Assembly: GCA_035570275.1 (NCBI GenBank)
Contig: DATMNI010000427.1
Coordinates: 1-9,285, forward strand
Source: DATMNI01 sp035570275
Lineage (GTDB): Bacteria; Acidobacteriota; Terriglobia; Bryobacterales; Bryobacteraceae
DNA length: 9,285 nucleotides
Direction: 5' to 3'
Part shown: in pieces, positions 1 to 5,559 of the stretch
How positions within the stretch are numbered: position 1 is the stretch's first letter
How the letters are laid out: each line of letters begins with the position of its first letter
Program-made: the position numbers and the translations under genes
Notes under the pieces: generated by a model
What the model was told of the DNA's origin: nothing
The model's database searches: none
The model's input: the letters and a program-made list of their open reading frames with translations, nothing else

Positions 1-641
1 TCGTTGCGATGATTCGCGCCTGCGAGGAAAAAGGAGATCTGGAGCTAAAGGCGTTCCTGATTCTTGCGCCCACCACAGGAATGCGGAAAGGCGAGATCCT
101 CGCTCGGAAGTGGACCGACATCGACCTGGACTCTAAGAACCCCTCAATTTACGTACGCATTACAAAGAACCGGGAACCGAAAAGGGTCCAACTCCCGGAT
201 ATCGCCATTGATGCCCTCCGGGCGCTGCCCAGCTATGGCCACCACGAATATGTATTTCCCGCAAAGGCGAACCCCCGGTTTCGCGGCAATTTCAAGAAGC
301 CGCATGCTTGGGATCTAGGAAAGCGGTTCCGGCGCGTTGCCGAGGCCGTCGGTGTGAAGGAGCTGAGGATTCACGACCTCCGCCACTTCACGGCTTCAAC
401 CCTCACCTCTGCGGGGGTTGCGGACAACATCATCAGCCTCTTGACAGGGCACAAGAGCCGGGAACTGCGTCGCTATCAGCACCTGCGGGAAGATCTTAAG
501 CGCGGAACGGTCGATCTGATTGCGAAGAAGCTGGAAGAGGCGCAGACAAACGGCAAGGACCGTAACGATGCATCTAGTGCACCCCTACTGCACACGGGGT
601 CAAAAACGCCGAAAAAGCTGGTCGGGAAGGGCTCTAAGTGA
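1..641 (+). CDS. Tyrosine recombinase/integrase, catalytic domain (5'-truncated by window)
   Basis: This is the C-terminal catalytic domain of a tyrosine recombinase, which cuts and rejoins DNA through a 3'-phosphotyrosine link during integration and excision. The reading frame stays open to the window edge, so the N-terminal arm- and core-binding domains lie outside and the ATG at position 9 is probably internal. Numbering from that ATG, the full catalytic set is visible: Arg26 in TGMRKGE, a candidate beta-hairpin Lys53 in ITKN, His122 and Arg125 in HDLRH, His148 in TGHKS, and the nucleophile Tyr156 in RRYQHL. About 54 residues of charged, low-complexity tail follow. The stop lies 9 bases from the 3' end of a tRNA-Asp on the opposite strand, the classic arrangement of an integrase beside its tRNA attachment site. 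The catalytic domain looks intact and is probably functional if the upstream half is. The exact subfamily (phage, ICE or genomic island) cannot be told from this part. Confidence 0.93.
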   Translation, partial: VAMIRACEEKGDLELKAFLILAPTTGMRKGEILARKWTDIDLDSKNPSIYVRITKNREPKRVQLPDIAIDALRALPSYGHHEYVFPAKANPRFRGNFKKPHAWDLGKRFRRVAEAVGVKELRIHDLRHFTASTLTSAGVADNIISLLTGHKSRELRRYQHLREDLKRGTVDLIAKKLEEAQTNGKDRNDASSAPLLHTGSKTPKKLVGKGSK

Positions 642-650
642 TTGAAAATA

Positions 651-728
<78 letters not shown>

Positions 729-749
729 GCGATTGTCACGAACAATTTG

Positions 750-778
750 ATGCTAACACGGCCGCACCCCAGCCGCAA
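750..778 (-). promoter_or_regulatory. Candidate sigma-70-type promoter of tRNA-Asp
   Basis: On the minus strand, TTGCGG (773-778) and TAGCAT (750-755) sit exactly 17 bases apart, matching 3/6 and 4/6 of the -35 and -10 consensus. The -10 box ends 21 bases before the first base of the mature tRNA, leaving room for a short 5' leader. The position fits well but the -35 match is weak. Confidence 0.4.
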
Positions 779-1038
779 AATCGTCGGAAAAAAGGTCCAG
801 GAGCGTTGAAGGGCGGCTAGCGCGGTCACCCCAAGGATCTGGGCCGCGGAGGCTCCAGGACGTGGTGCGATCACAGGGACATGGTGCGGCCGTGAGTGCA
901 GTTTACACTCCGAATGACTGGCGCCTTCCCCATCGCGGTCAAAAACTTGTGCGCGGGCCGGCGCCGGTTTTCCACGGCTCCAGGTCCGAGGGGAGAATCG
1001 TAGCCCGGTCTGCGGCCGTATCGTAGCTGCTTATCCTA

Positions 1039-1070
1039 GGGGGTGCCGTATCCCGGGGGGTGCCGTATCC
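1039..1070. repeat. Direct repeat GGGGGTGCCGTATCC, period 17
   Basis: Two perfect 15-base copies occupy 1039-1053 and 1056-1070. The core GCCGTATC occurs a third time at 1015-1022, out of register. The repeat lies 34-65 bases upstream of the sigma-factor start, where a promoter or operator would be expected. It may bind a regulator, or it may simply be a slippage duplication. Confidence 0.6.
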
Positions 1071-1103
1071 TGGACACCTGCTGCTGGCACTATTGACTAG
1101 TAG

Positions 1104-1613
1104 ATGACAGACCGCGATTTCCGGCAGGCCTTCGACGACCACAAGGACGCGGTCTTCGGCTTTGCCCTCCGCATGACGGGGTCGGCCCCGGCTGCCGAGG
1201 ATATTGCGCAGGACTGCTTTCTCGAACTGCTGCGGCATCCCGATTGGTTCCATTCCAGGCGGGTGTCGCTGCGCGCCTTTCTGCTGGGAGTGGCGCGGAA
1301 CCTGGCTTTTCGAATGTGGCGCCGGGAGCACCGGCTGGATCCGTTGGATGAGGATGGGGAAGGTTACACGCCGGATTTGGCGGCCGGAGACGCCGTGGAA
1401 CTGGTCGCCGCGGCAGTGCAATCGCTGCCGCCGCTGCAGCGTGAGGCCATCGTGCTGTTCGAATACGAGGGCTTCACCCTGGAAGAGATCGCCCGCGTCG
1501 CCGATGCCGACGTGGGCACAGTGAAGTCGCGCCTGCACCGGGCGCGGGAGAGGCTGCGCCGCATACTGGCGCCGTTGCGCAGTGGCGCGGAAGGAACCGA
1601 TGACCGACGATGA
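1104..1613 (+). CDS. RNA polymerase sigma factor, ECF (sigma-70 family)
   Basis: This 169-residue protein has the two-domain layout of extracytoplasmic-function sigma factors, which direct RNA polymerase to a small regulon in response to envelope or environmental signals. Region 2 spans about residues 8-75 and includes the AEDIAQDCFLELLR segment typical of the core-binding and -10-recognition helices. A variable linker follows at about 76-105. Region 4 spans about 106-158 and contains LPPLQREAIVLFE, then a helix-turn-helix ending in GTVKSRLHRARERL, which reads the -35 box. Its length is normal and no domain is missing. The ATG has no strong ribosome-binding site. The stop overlaps the start of the following membrane protein by 14 bases, so the two are translationally coupled. 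In ECF systems the adjacent overlapping gene usually encodes the controlling anti-sigma factor. The specific ECF group cannot be assigned by eye. Confidence 0.95.
   Translation: MTDRDFRQAFDDHKDAVFGFALRMTGSAPAAEDIAQDCFLELLRHPDWFHSRRVSLRAFLLGVARNLAFRMWRREHRLDPLDEDGEGYTPDLAAGDAVELVAAAVQSLPPLQREAIVLFEYEGFTLEEIARVADADVGTVKSRLHRARERLRRILAPLRSGAEGTDDRR
1589..1595 (+). promoter_or_regulatory. Ribosome-binding site deciding the start of the TonB-C protein
   Basis: GGAAGGA lies inside the end of the sigma-factor gene, four bases before the ATG at 1600. It favours that ATG over an in-frame GTG at 1582, which would have no such site. Confidence 0.65.
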
Positions 1614-2211
1614 GCTCTCGGCAATCCTGAAGAGGTGGAAGGTTGCGCCCGCCCCGCCCAGCCTCGAAACGCGGGTTTTCAGCCGGCGTCCGCAAGCCGC
1701 GCGGAGATCTCTTGGATGGGCTGCGGGTGCTGTGGCCGCCACGGTGGCGATTGGGCTCGGCGTCTGGATAATGCATGATCGGCGCCCTCCGGACGCGCCT
1801 GCGCCCAAGCCAAGCCAGCCGCATCCGGCCGATGTGAATAAGGAAGCCAATAAGGATGCCAGGAACCCGGCGTCGCGCCCGCCGGTCCTATCGGTGCCTG
1901 GGCGCGCAAGAGACTCGGGCGTGCCGCCGCTGAAGATTGACGCCAAGGCGGCTGACGGCAAACTCCTGGAATCGCCGCCGGCAGTTTATCCCGAAGCGGC
2001 GCGCGCTGCCGGCATCCAGGGCACAGTCAAACTGCAGGTCGTAATCGGCAAGGATGGTCGCGTAGTGGAGGCGATGGTGATCAGCGGCAACCAGCTATTG
2101 GCGCCCGCGGCCATTGAGGCAGTGAACCGGCGGTTGTACCGGTCCACGCTGCTCAATGGGCAGCCAGTGGAATTGGTCACGGAGGTTGAGGTGAACTTCA
2201 GGCTTCAGTGA
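1600..2211 (+). CDS. Single-pass membrane protein with C-terminal TonB domain, candidate anti-sigma factor
   Basis: The 203-residue protein has three parts. A short N-terminal cytoplasmic segment (1-37) starts MTDDELSAILKRW. One membrane helix follows at about 38-58 (LGWAAGAVAATVAIGLGVWI). Then come a Pro/Ala/Lys-rich periplasmic spacer (about 60-115) and a TonB C-terminal domain (about 120-203). The last shows the family pattern: YPEAARAAGIQGTV, a central GKDGRV turn, AAIEAV, NGQPVE and a final VNFRL strand. TonB-C domains normally contact outer-membrane receptors, and TonB proteins draw energy from ExbB/ExbD, neither of which is seen here. Because the gene overlaps an ECF sigma factor by 14 bases, I infer that the N-terminus binds the sigma factor and the periplasmic TonB-C domain senses or relays a signal. 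The zinc-binding HxxxCxxC motif of many anti-sigma factors is absent. An ordinary TonB-family transducer remains the alternative. Confidence 0.85.
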   Translation: MTDDELSAILKRWKVAPAPPSLETRVFSRRPQAARRSLGWAAGAVAATVAIGLGVWIMHDRRPPDAPAPKPSQPHPADVNKEANKDARNPASRPPVLSVPGRARDSGVPPLKIDAKAADGKLLESPPAVYPEAARAAGIQGTVKLQVVIGKDGRVVEAMVISGNQLLAPAAIEAVNRRLYRSTLLNGQPVELVTEVEVNFRLQ

Positions 2212-2212
2212 A

Positions 2213-2217
2213 CGGAG
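2213..2217 (+). promoter_or_regulatory. Ribosome-binding site deciding the start of the CnaB-repeat protein
   Basis: CGGAG lies five bases before the ATG at 2223. It favours this start over the in-frame GTG at 2208, which overlaps the preceding stop. Starting at 2223 also puts the hydrophobic signal sequence right at the N-terminus. Confidence 0.6.
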
Positions 2218-2222
2218 TGACT

Positions 2223-3941
2223 ATGTGGAAACTTCTTGTCTTTGCCTGGATCGCGGTGGCCCAGGACGTAACGCCGCCGCCCAATCCGCGGCTCGAAGGA
2301 AAGGTGATGAGCCAGTCCGGTGCGGCGCTTTCCAAGGCCGCGTTGCACCTCAGAGGCGCCGTCCGAAACTACGCGGGCGAATCCGAAATCTCCGGCAACT
2401 TCGCTTTCGAAAACGTCGAGCCCGGCGATTACACGCTCACCGTCGACCGCAGCGGCTATGTCCGCGGCGTATACAATACTTCGTCTGCAAACCCGCGGGG
2501 ACTCTTTGGACTCAAAGCCGGCCAGGTCAAGAGCGATATCGTGGTCAAGCTGATTCCCCAAGGCGTGATAACAGGAAAGGTTATCGACCGCGACGGCGAT
2601 CCGATGGACCGGGCCCGAGTGACGGCGTACCGGAAGGTGTTTACTGCGGGCCACTGGCATCTGCAATTCGTGCAGGCCGCCCCGGCCGCATTGGATGGCA
2701 CATACCAGATCGGCGGGTTGGCCGCCGGCAGGTATTACCTGTCCGCGGAGGATTCCGAAACCGCGATGGGGGTGCCGCCCGGCGAGCCGGGGCGTCCAGG
2801 GCACGAGGAGCGTTACGTGGTCACCTGGCATCCGGGCGCGCTCGATCCTGCAACCGCCGTGGCCGTGGGTGTCGGAGCCGGAGAAGAATTGGGCCATGTA
2901 GACGTGCGCATTCGCCAGGAGCGCGTCTTCCGGGTTAGGGGCAGGGCCATCAGCGCGCTCACCGGCGCACCGCTGACCAGGATCGCGCTGGGCATCGCGC
3001 CCGTTCAGACCGATCCTTCCGGAATCCAGACCGACCCCAAGCTGAAACTGGGCATGGCCGAGGATGGGGGCTTCGAGTTCAGCCAACTGCTGCCCGGCAG
3101 TTACGTGGTCTCCACGCAGGGTGGGCTGATGCTCAACGGCAAGCTGTACTCCGACGTTCCGCTGGTGGCGCGCCGCGTGGTCAACATCTCCGACCGGAAC
3201 GTCGAGAACCTGGTGTTGGAACTGGGCCCGCCGGCCAGGATTACCGGGGTCTTTCGCGGCGTCCCGGAGGAACGCACGCCAGGCGAACACACCGCAGGCG
3301 AACGCACCGTTGGCGAACGCACCCCAGGCAGCGGCAAGCCTCCGGGTACGGTGAACATTGGCCTGGCGGCCACGGACGGACAGGGCCGAAGTAACACCCC
3401 AATTGTGGCGAGCGAGAAGGATGGCACGTTCGTGATTCCGGCCGTGCCTCCGAATCTCTATCAGGTGAGCGTCAGCCATCTGCCCGGCGGAACGTACGTC
3501 CAGTCGATCCACTTTGAAAACCTGGACGTTACCAGGACGCCGCTCGATCTGACCTCGGGTGCGGGAGGAAGGCTGGACCTGGTGTTGTCGCCGGATGCCG
3601 CGGACGTCAGCGGCACGGTACGGAACGAGAAGGGAGATGCGTGCGCCGGGGCCGCGGTCACGCTCTGGGAACCGGGACTGCCGCCCGGGGCCGCGGACAC
3701 AACCAGGACCCTGGTTGCCGACCAAAGTGGCGGATTCCGCTTCCAGAACCTGCCGCCCGGCGACTATCGCATAGCCGCGTGGGAGGAGATTGAGCCGGGC
3801 GTGGCGGCGATACCGGAGTTCCGCTCCCGCTTTGACAGCGCCGCCTCGGCCGTGAAATTGACCGCCAGGGACCATGCCGGTACGGACCTGAAACTGGTGA
3901 AGAAAGAGGCCATCGAAGCCGAAGCGGCCAGGCTGCGGTGA
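2223..3941 (+). CDS. Secreted carboxypeptidase-regulatory-like (CnaB-type) repeat protein
   Basis: This 572-residue protein begins with a short hydrophobic segment, MWKLLVFAWIAVAQ, that looks like a signal peptide. About five beta-sandwich modules of the carboxypeptidase regulatory-like/CnaB type follow. Each has a G-x-V start, a variable middle, a D-G-x-F/Y turn and a closing LPPGxYxV-type strand. Approximate spans are residues 24-80, 114-175, 235-300, 338-420 and 461-521. Examples are VEPGDYTLTV in module 1 and LPPGDYRIAAWEE in module 5. No catalytic residues or membrane anchor are visible. Such modules are non-enzymatic scaffolds that bind carbohydrate or protein at the cell surface or in the periplasm, and they are very common in Acidobacteriota. 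Module 4 is interrupted by a repetitive ERTPG-type insert. The gene follows the TonB-C gene after 11 bases, so it is probably co-transcribed with the sigma factor. It may be an output or a partner of that system; its ligand is unknown. Confidence 0.85.
   Translation: MWKLLVFAWIAVAQDVTPPPNPRLEGKVMSQSGAALSKAALHLRGAVRNYAGESEISGNFAFENVEPGDYTLTVDRSGYVRGVYNTSSANPRGLFGLKAGQVKSDIVVKLIPQGVITGKVIDRDGDPMDRARVTAYRKVFTAGHWHLQFVQAAPAALDGTYQIGGLAAGRYYLSAEDSETAMGVPPGEPGRPGHEERYVVTWHPGALDPATAVAVGVGAGEELGHVDVRIRQERVFRVRGRAISALTGAPLTRIALGIAPVQTDPSGIQTDPKLKLGMAEDGGFEFSQLLPGSYVVSTQGGLMLNGKLYSDVPLVARRVVNISDRNVENLVLELGPPARITGVFRGVPEERTPGEHTAGERTVGERTPGSGKPPGTVNIGLAATDGQGRSNTPIVASEKDGTFVIPAVPPNLYQVSVSHLPGGTYVQSIHFENLDVTRTPLDLTSGAGGRLDLVLSPDAADVSGTVRNEKGDACAGAAVTLWEPGLPPGAADTTRTLVADQSGGFRFQNLPPGDYRIAAWEEIEPGVAAIPEFRSRFDSAASAVKLTARDHAGTDLKLVKKEAIEAEAARLR
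3270..3329 (+). repeat. In-frame 15-bp tandem repeat, four copies
   Basis: Four imperfect 15-base units of the type GAACGCACCccaGGC run head to tail within the CnaB-repeat gene and encode ERTPG, EHTAG, ERTVG and ERTPG. Because the unit is a multiple of three, copy-number change would lengthen or shorten the linker without breaking the frame. The insert lies in the fourth beta-sandwich module, between its first strand and the GTVNIGLAA strand, so it is probably a surface loop. Confidence 0.85.
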
Positions 3942-3955
3942 CGAGCCGCGCGCTA

Positions 3956-3995
3956 TGTGGGGCAGGTTGCCAACCGGTTGCCAACCTGCCCCACA
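3956..3995. repeat. Long inverted repeat (hairpin) between convergent genes
   Basis: TGTGGGGCAGGTTG (3956-3969) is an exact reverse complement of CAACCTGCCCCACA (3982-3995). Inside, after one C-C mismatch, lies the palindrome CAACCGGTTG, so the whole 40 bases are nearly self-complementary. It sits 14 bases after one gene's stop and 35 bases from the stop of the convergent beta-lactamase gene. It could end transcription from both sides, but no T-run follows the stem on either strand. That makes a dispersed REP-like palindrome an equal or better reading. Confidence 0.7.
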
Positions 3996-4037
3996 AGTCT
4001 ACCGGCCACAAGTTTACCGGCCCGCAAGTTTTACCGG
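3992..4037. repeat. 15-bp tandem repeat, three copies, running into the beta-lactamase stop codon
   Basis: The units CACAAGTCTACCGGC (3992-4006), CACAAGTTTACCGGC (4007-4021) and CCGCAAGTTTTACCGG (4022-4037) follow the hairpin directly. The third copy, one base longer, contains the beta-lactamase stop codon (4031-4033, read on the minus strand) and its last codons. The array therefore seems to have grown outward from the gene end. Confidence 0.7.
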
Positions 4038-4918
4038 AGGGTATCGGCGAGCAGCTTGGCCAAATCGGCGATCAGCAGCGAGCCCGGGTTGTTCGGCGAG
4101 TAGTCGGTCTTGGCCATGCCGTCGACGGTGATGGCCATGGCGATGCGGCCGGCCTTGGTGTAGACGATGCCCACGTCGGAACGAAGCGCGTCCAGGGCGC
4201 CGGTCTTGTTGGCCACCGGGAGATCGCCCAACTTGCGGCGGATGCCGGAATTGTCCTGGCAGCGTTTGAGGATGACGAGCATTTCGCGGGACGCTTCGGG
4301 GCTGACCAGGCTGCCGCGCTCCATGCGCTCCACGATGGTGACCATGTCGCGCGGGGTGGAGACGCCGATGCCGTAGCGCTGGTTCTCGGGCAACTTTCCG
4401 GCGGCAGACCAACCGTTGGCGGGCTTGAGCTCGGCGCCATCGCCGCGGATCTTGCGGAGCGAGCGGGTGGTGGGAATGCCGATGCGGTCCAGGTAAGCAT
4501 TGACGGCGTCAGGGGTGATGCGCTCCAGGATCATGTTGGTGGCGGTGTTGTCGCTGAGCACGATCATGAGGTGAACAAGGTCGCGGAGGGGAAGCTGGAC
4601 GCCGTCGGCAAGCTCGGTGCCGATGACGCCGGAGCCGGAAACCTTTTCGGCGGCGGTGACGGTGAGGAGTTCGGTCCACTTGGCCTGACCGCGGGCGGTG
4701 AGGTCGAAGGCGGCGGCCATGATGGCCAATTTGATGGTGCTGGCGGTGCGGACGGGTTCGGTATCGCGGATGCCGGCGGTGGCCCCGGAATCGAGGTTCT
4801 TGGCGTAGAGGGAGACGGTGCCCTGGAAATCGGCGATGCGGGCGCGGAGAGTGTCGGGGAGGGGCTGGGCCAGGGCCGCGGCGGCGAAGAAGAAGCAGAC
4901 CATGGGGATACGGGGCAT
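4031..4918 (-). CDS. Class A beta-lactamase-fold serine hydrolase (divergent)
   Basis: The 295-residue protein starts with a signal-peptide-like segment (about 1-17, ending AAAALAQ), so it is probably exported. Three hallmark motifs of class A beta-lactamases appear in order and at normal spacing. Ser60 in STIK supplies the nucleophile and Lys63, SDN occupies 122-124 and is followed by TATN, and KTG occupies 238-240 and is followed by ALD. A conserved-looking STPRDM segment (187-192) precedes the last part of the helical domain. Between SDN and KTG no ExxLN omega-loop motif can be seen. Glu163 (GAELKP) and Glu178 (LPENQ) are the only nearby candidates for the deacylating glutamate. Without that residue the enzyme would be a slow beta-lactamase, a penicillin-binding protein or a carboxypeptidase-like hydrolase. 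The upstream 138-aa gene ends 24 bases away, so the two may be co-transcribed. Neither Met1 nor Met6 has a clear ribosome-binding site; I keep the longer form because its N-terminus is charged. Confidence 0.88.
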   Translation of the reverse strand: MPRIPMVCFFFAAAALAQPLPDTLRARIADFQGTVSLYAKNLDSGATAGIRDTEPVRTASTIKLAIMAAAFDLTARGQAKWTELLTVTAAEKVSGSGVIGTELADGVQLPLRDLVHLMIVLSDNTATNMILERITPDAVNAYLDRIGIPTTRSLRKIRGDGAELKPANGWSAAGKLPENQRYGIGVSTPRDMVTIVERMERGSLVSPEASREMLVILKRCQDNSGIRRKLGDLPVANKTGALDALRSDVGIVYTKAGRIAMAITVDGMAKTDYSPNNPGSLLIADLAKLLADTLR

Positions 4919-4942
4919 GATTGATGATAGCGGAGGCGGCGG

Positions 4943-5359
4943 CTATGCCAGCGTGAATTGGCGAACGCTCGGGTTCTGTGTTTCCCCGGACAATGTGCCT
5001 GAATCTTCGAGCACCCGCGGCCGGTCCTGTCCAAACAGCGCCCGCAGCCACTGCTCGGCGGCATCCGCGTTCCATGGCAAGTAGCCATCGGCGCCCGCGA
5101 AGCAGAGCGAAGCATACCAGCAGTTCTCAGTCTCCAGCCGCATGAAGATCAACGACACATTTGTGGGCAGGTGCCGCGCGGAAACCGTCCGGATGTAATA
5201 CTGGTTGACCTTGGCCATGCTGTCGCCCGTCGCTCTGGTTTGACGCCACATGCCACGCCCCGCGTTGGAGCGCAGAAGCTTGGCCACATTGGCAATCGAC
5301 CAGTCGGTTCCGAAGATGCGTCCCTCGGTGTCGGGCGCCGCGATCGGCGTCTTTCCCAT
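4943..5359 (-). CDS. Hypothetical protein, 138 aa
   Basis: I do not recognise this protein. It is 138 residues with mixed composition, unlike the Arg/Pro/Ala-rich shadow frames around it. It has a hydrophobic core strand VSLIFMRLE (about 68-76) followed by CWYASLCFAGADGYLPW, and a helix AAEQWLRALFG. The N-terminal part (DWSIANVAKLLRS) looks helical. No signal peptide, membrane helix or catalytic signature is evident, so it is probably a small cytoplasmic alpha/beta protein. It is transcribed toward the beta-lactamase gene, with 24 bases between its stop and that gene's start. The ATG at 5359 has only a weak, distant purine stretch upstream (GAGGTGGGA), so the start is uncertain. Four aromatic residues and two cysteines close together in the core argue that it is real, but similarity evidence is lacking. 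Confidence 0.6.
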   Translation of the reverse strand: MGKTPIAAPDTEGRIFGTDWSIANVAKLLRSNAGRGMWRQTRATGDSMAKVNQYYIRTVSARHLPTNVSLIFMRLETENCWYASLCFAGADGYLPWNADAAEQWLRALFGQDRPRVLEDSGTLSGETQNPSVRQFTLA

Positions 5360-5559
5360 AAGTTCGATGATCCCACCTCGGCGTGGCCTTGTGCAGCCTG
5401 GAGCAGCACCGCCAGCACCTCAGAGGAATACGGCCGGTGTCAGCCGGCGCCAACCACCCGGTAGTTCCGAATCCAGGAGAAGGCTGGCACAGGCGTCCGA
5501 CGGTTAGCCGAGTGCCTGTATTTCGTTTGGCGGACCCCCACCCACTAAAGTTTCCCAAA
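5360..5559. other. Divergent intergenic region
   Basis: The 200 bases separate the minus-strand 138-aa gene from the plus-strand HEAT protein gene and must hold promoters for both. The HEAT frame stays open back to an ATG at 5383, but that extra stretch reads like non-coding sequence (rich in His, Arg and Pro, with no helical pattern). I see no convincing -35/-10 pair. Confidence 0.45.

Larger units (their letters stand above)
729..1103. other. Gene-free region with short direct repeats upstream of the sigma-factor operon
   Basis: No coding sequence is convincing here on either strand. It holds the tRNA promoter candidate. It also holds a 12-base direct repeat with one mismatch (GGACGTGGTGCG at 858-869, GGACATGGTGCG at 877-888), a small inverted repeat GAGTG/CACTC (894-898 and 906-910), and the GGGGGTGCCGTATCC repeat listed separately. 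The operon promoter must lie in the right-hand part, but I cannot name a -35/-10 pair with confidence. The clustered repeats could be relics of mobile DNA near the integration site. Confidence 0.5.

Noticed and set aside
877..910. Possible end of an insertion sequence (inverted repeat GAGTG/CACTC and nearby direct repeat)
   Set aside because: The arms are only five bases and no transposase fragment could be read nearby. The evidence is too thin.
939..1961. Minus-strand frame of 340 residues opposite the sigma factor and TonB-C genes
   Set aside because: It has Arg/Pro/His-rich composition with no domain pattern, and lies opposite two well-supported genes. High GC leaves such frames open by chance.
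2205..3875. Minus-strand frame of 556 residues opposite the CnaB-repeat gene
   Set aside because: It is a shadow frame. The plus strand shows a signal peptide, repeated beta-sandwich motifs and a good ribosome-binding site, whereas this one shows no fold pattern.
3956..3995. Strong intrinsic terminator for both convergent genes
   Set aside because: The stem is long enough, but no run of T follows it on either strand and the perfect centre leaves almost no loop, so I list it as an inverted repeat instead.
3938..4924. Plus-strand frame of 328 residues, very rich in Gly, Ala and Asp
   Set aside because: It is the antisense of the beta-lactamase gene, whose STIK, SDN and KTG motifs establish the minus strand as coding.
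5383..5559. N-terminal extension of the HEAT protein to the ATG at 5383
   Set aside because: The 59 extra residues look like translated intergenic DNA and would almost reach the divergent gene's start, leaving no room for promoters.
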